Positions 6,648 through 7,485 of a stretch of DNA of 7,485 bases are shown one piece after another (the first letter of the stretch is position 1; each line of letters opens with the position of its first letter). The translations under genes were made by a program, and so were the position numbers. The notes under the pieces were generated by a model. It was not told where the DNA came from, did no database searches, and was given only the letters and a program-made list of their open reading frames with translations. Origin of the DNA: Candidatus Egaibacter danicus (GTDB lineage: Bacteria; Pseudomonadota; Gammaproteobacteria; Burkholderiales; Burkholderiaceae). The stretch lies in assembly GCA_011391115.1 (NCBI GenBank), contig JAABRC010000090.1:1-7485 (forward strand), read 5' to 3'.

Positions 6648-7024
6648 GATACCGTCGCTTCTCGCAGCATGGCCATGTCGGCCTTTAACTGCCGTCGCAG
6701 GGCGTCAAAAGCAGTTTCTTCCGGCCGCTCCCTGATCGCTATCAGGCACCACGTTCCCAGCCCTATGGGCAATATCGGTGTGACGATCAGAGCCCACGGG
6801 GTTTGGTTGCCGGCTGCCGGGAGCACTGCCCATATCATCGCGGCCACACCCACCAGAACTGCTGCTACAGTAAAAAAGCAAATTGCCATGATGCCCAGCC
6901 TGGCACGACGCTTCCAGATACTGGATGCATTGCTGACCTCGGCTGAAGCAAGACCAGCGTAGGCCTCGGCATGATCTATCAATAGCTGCGGTCGTGTTGC
7001 GATCAGGTATAGCAGTGCGGACAT
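6644..7024 (-). CDS. Phage holin family / YqjE-like inner-membrane protein (holin-X superfamily)
   Basis: A 126-residue protein. The N-terminal part LIATRPQLLIDHAEAYAGLA (7-26) is an amphipathic helix typical of the YqjE/holin-X group. Two transmembrane helices follow at ~43-68 and ~76-97, joined by a short loop (AAGNQTP). The tail is charged (RERPEETAFDALRRQLKADM). Despite the family name these are chromosomal proteins, not lysis holins; their function is unknown and they regularly sit beside DUF883 proteins. The ATG at 7024 fits the family N-terminus, but I see no clear Shine-Dalgarno in the 25-bp gap after the DUF883 stop, which suggests coupling to it. Its stop overlaps the next gene start by 4 bp. 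Confidence 0.88.
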   Translation of the reverse strand: MSALLYLIATRPQLLIDHAEAYAGLASAEVSNASSIWKRRARLGIMAICFFTVAAVLVGVAAMIWAVLPAAGNQTPWALIVTPILPIGLGTWCLIAIRERPEETAFDALRRQLKADMAMLREATVS

Positions 7025-7049
7025 GGTGAAATAGACGCGTAAATGAGTC

Positions 7050-7485
7050 TTAGCCGCGATGACCAGATCGGCTGATCAAGCTCACCAATGCCATTAGCGC
7101 TGCTCCAGTCGCAGCGGCGATGAGCATGGCTTTCACCGGTTCATCCTTGATGTACTGCACCGTGCCATCAGCTGTATCCCGGGTTTTTTCCCGCAAGTGT
7201 TGTGACGTCGCGCGGACACCATTCACTCCACGCTGGGCCAGTGCACTGACCTGCTCGGAGGCCCGGTTCAGCATGGGTTCTGCCTGATGCCGTACCTCCT
7301 GCATGGCCTGCGCCAAACCATCGACCGCCTCGTTTGCCAGGCGTTGAGTAGAGCGGATGGCCTCGTCTGCGGTTTGGGTCACCTGATCGGTGAGGTTGTT
7401 GGAGGGTTCCTGGGGTTTTTTTGCAAACTTGATGGTTCCATTTTTTTGGAGGTTGAGTGAAGTTGAGTTTGAAGGCAACAGGCGG
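7050..7485 (-). CDS. DUF883 (ElaB/YqjD-like) membrane-anchored protein, 5' end uncertain at window edge
   Basis: At least 142 residues are seen; the frame stays open through the right edge, so the TTG at 7478 is only a possible start. A polar N-terminus precedes a long amphipathic, Gln/Ala-rich helix (about 30-105), then YIKDEPVKAMLIAAATGAAL (109-128). This is the hallmark DUF883 C-terminal motif running into a single membrane anchor that ends LISRSGHRG. E. coli YqjD and ElaB are inner-membrane, tail-anchored proteins; YqjD binds stationary-phase ribosomes, and both are RpoS-dependent. This protein is probably similar and heads the cluster with the YqjE-like gene. Two A7 runs in the coding strand (complements of 7416-7422 and 7441-7447) lie near the 5' end and make the true start and frame harder to judge. 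Confidence 0.82.
   Translation of the reverse strand, partial: RLLPSNSTSLNLQKNGTIKFAKKPQEPSNNLTDQVTQTADEAIRSTQRLANEAVDGLAQAMQEVRHQAEPMLNRASEQVSALAQRGVNGVRATSQHLREKTRDTADGTVQYIKDEPVKAMLIAAATGAALMALVSLISRSGHRG

Noticed and set aside
6644..7024. Holin annotation suggesting a prophage lysis cassette
   Set aside because: The family name is historical; the DUF883 neighbour and absence of endolysin, spanin or other phage genes point to a chromosomal YqjE-like protein.

Overview
The window looks like chromosomal DNA from a betaproteobacterium, most likely of the order Burkholderiales. The evidence is the Fis-type C-terminus of an NtrC close to the betaproteobacterial form, with alanine dehydrogenase and exonuclease III genes beside it, and an accessory set common in that group (CsbD, BON lipoprotein, DUF3309, DUF883/holin-X). 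Genus cannot be fixed from the sequence alone. There are no rRNA or tRNA genes, insertion sequences, CRISPR arrays or phage structural genes.

Left part (1-2375), metabolism and repair. The 3' end of ntrC (glnG) enters from the left edge on +. A full alanine dehydrogenase gene (ald) follows on +, with a short inverted repeat just before its ribosome binding site. Exonuclease III (xthA) lies convergently on -, only 6 bp from the ald stop.

Middle part (2376-5197), stress and envelope genes. A CsbD-family gene and a BON-domain lipoprotein gene lie on -, with a clear intrinsic terminator after csbD. A divergent intergenic region of about 410 bp carries a well-formed hairpin. On + follow a 52-residue DUF3309 membrane peptide gene and a lipid-anchored phospholipase D/cardiolipin-synthase-like gene with two intact HKD motifs.

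Right part (5198-7485), all on -. A DUF883 (ElaB/YqjD-like) gene runs off the right edge. A holin-X/YqjE-like membrane protein and an uncharacterised two-helix membrane protein follow it, the last two overlapping by 4 bp. After a 71-bp gap comes a transglutaminase-like cysteine-protease-fold protein. Most of 2548-7485 therefore encodes small membrane, lipoprotein or stress-type proteins. A shared role in envelope or stationary-phase stress is plausible, but it is inferred from family membership and clustering. No new enzymatic system or defence system is evident. The best leads are the small DUF3309 gene, the hairpin upstream of it, the ald leader repeat, the uncharacterised third gene of the DUF883/holin-X operon, and homopolymer tracts near two 5' ends.
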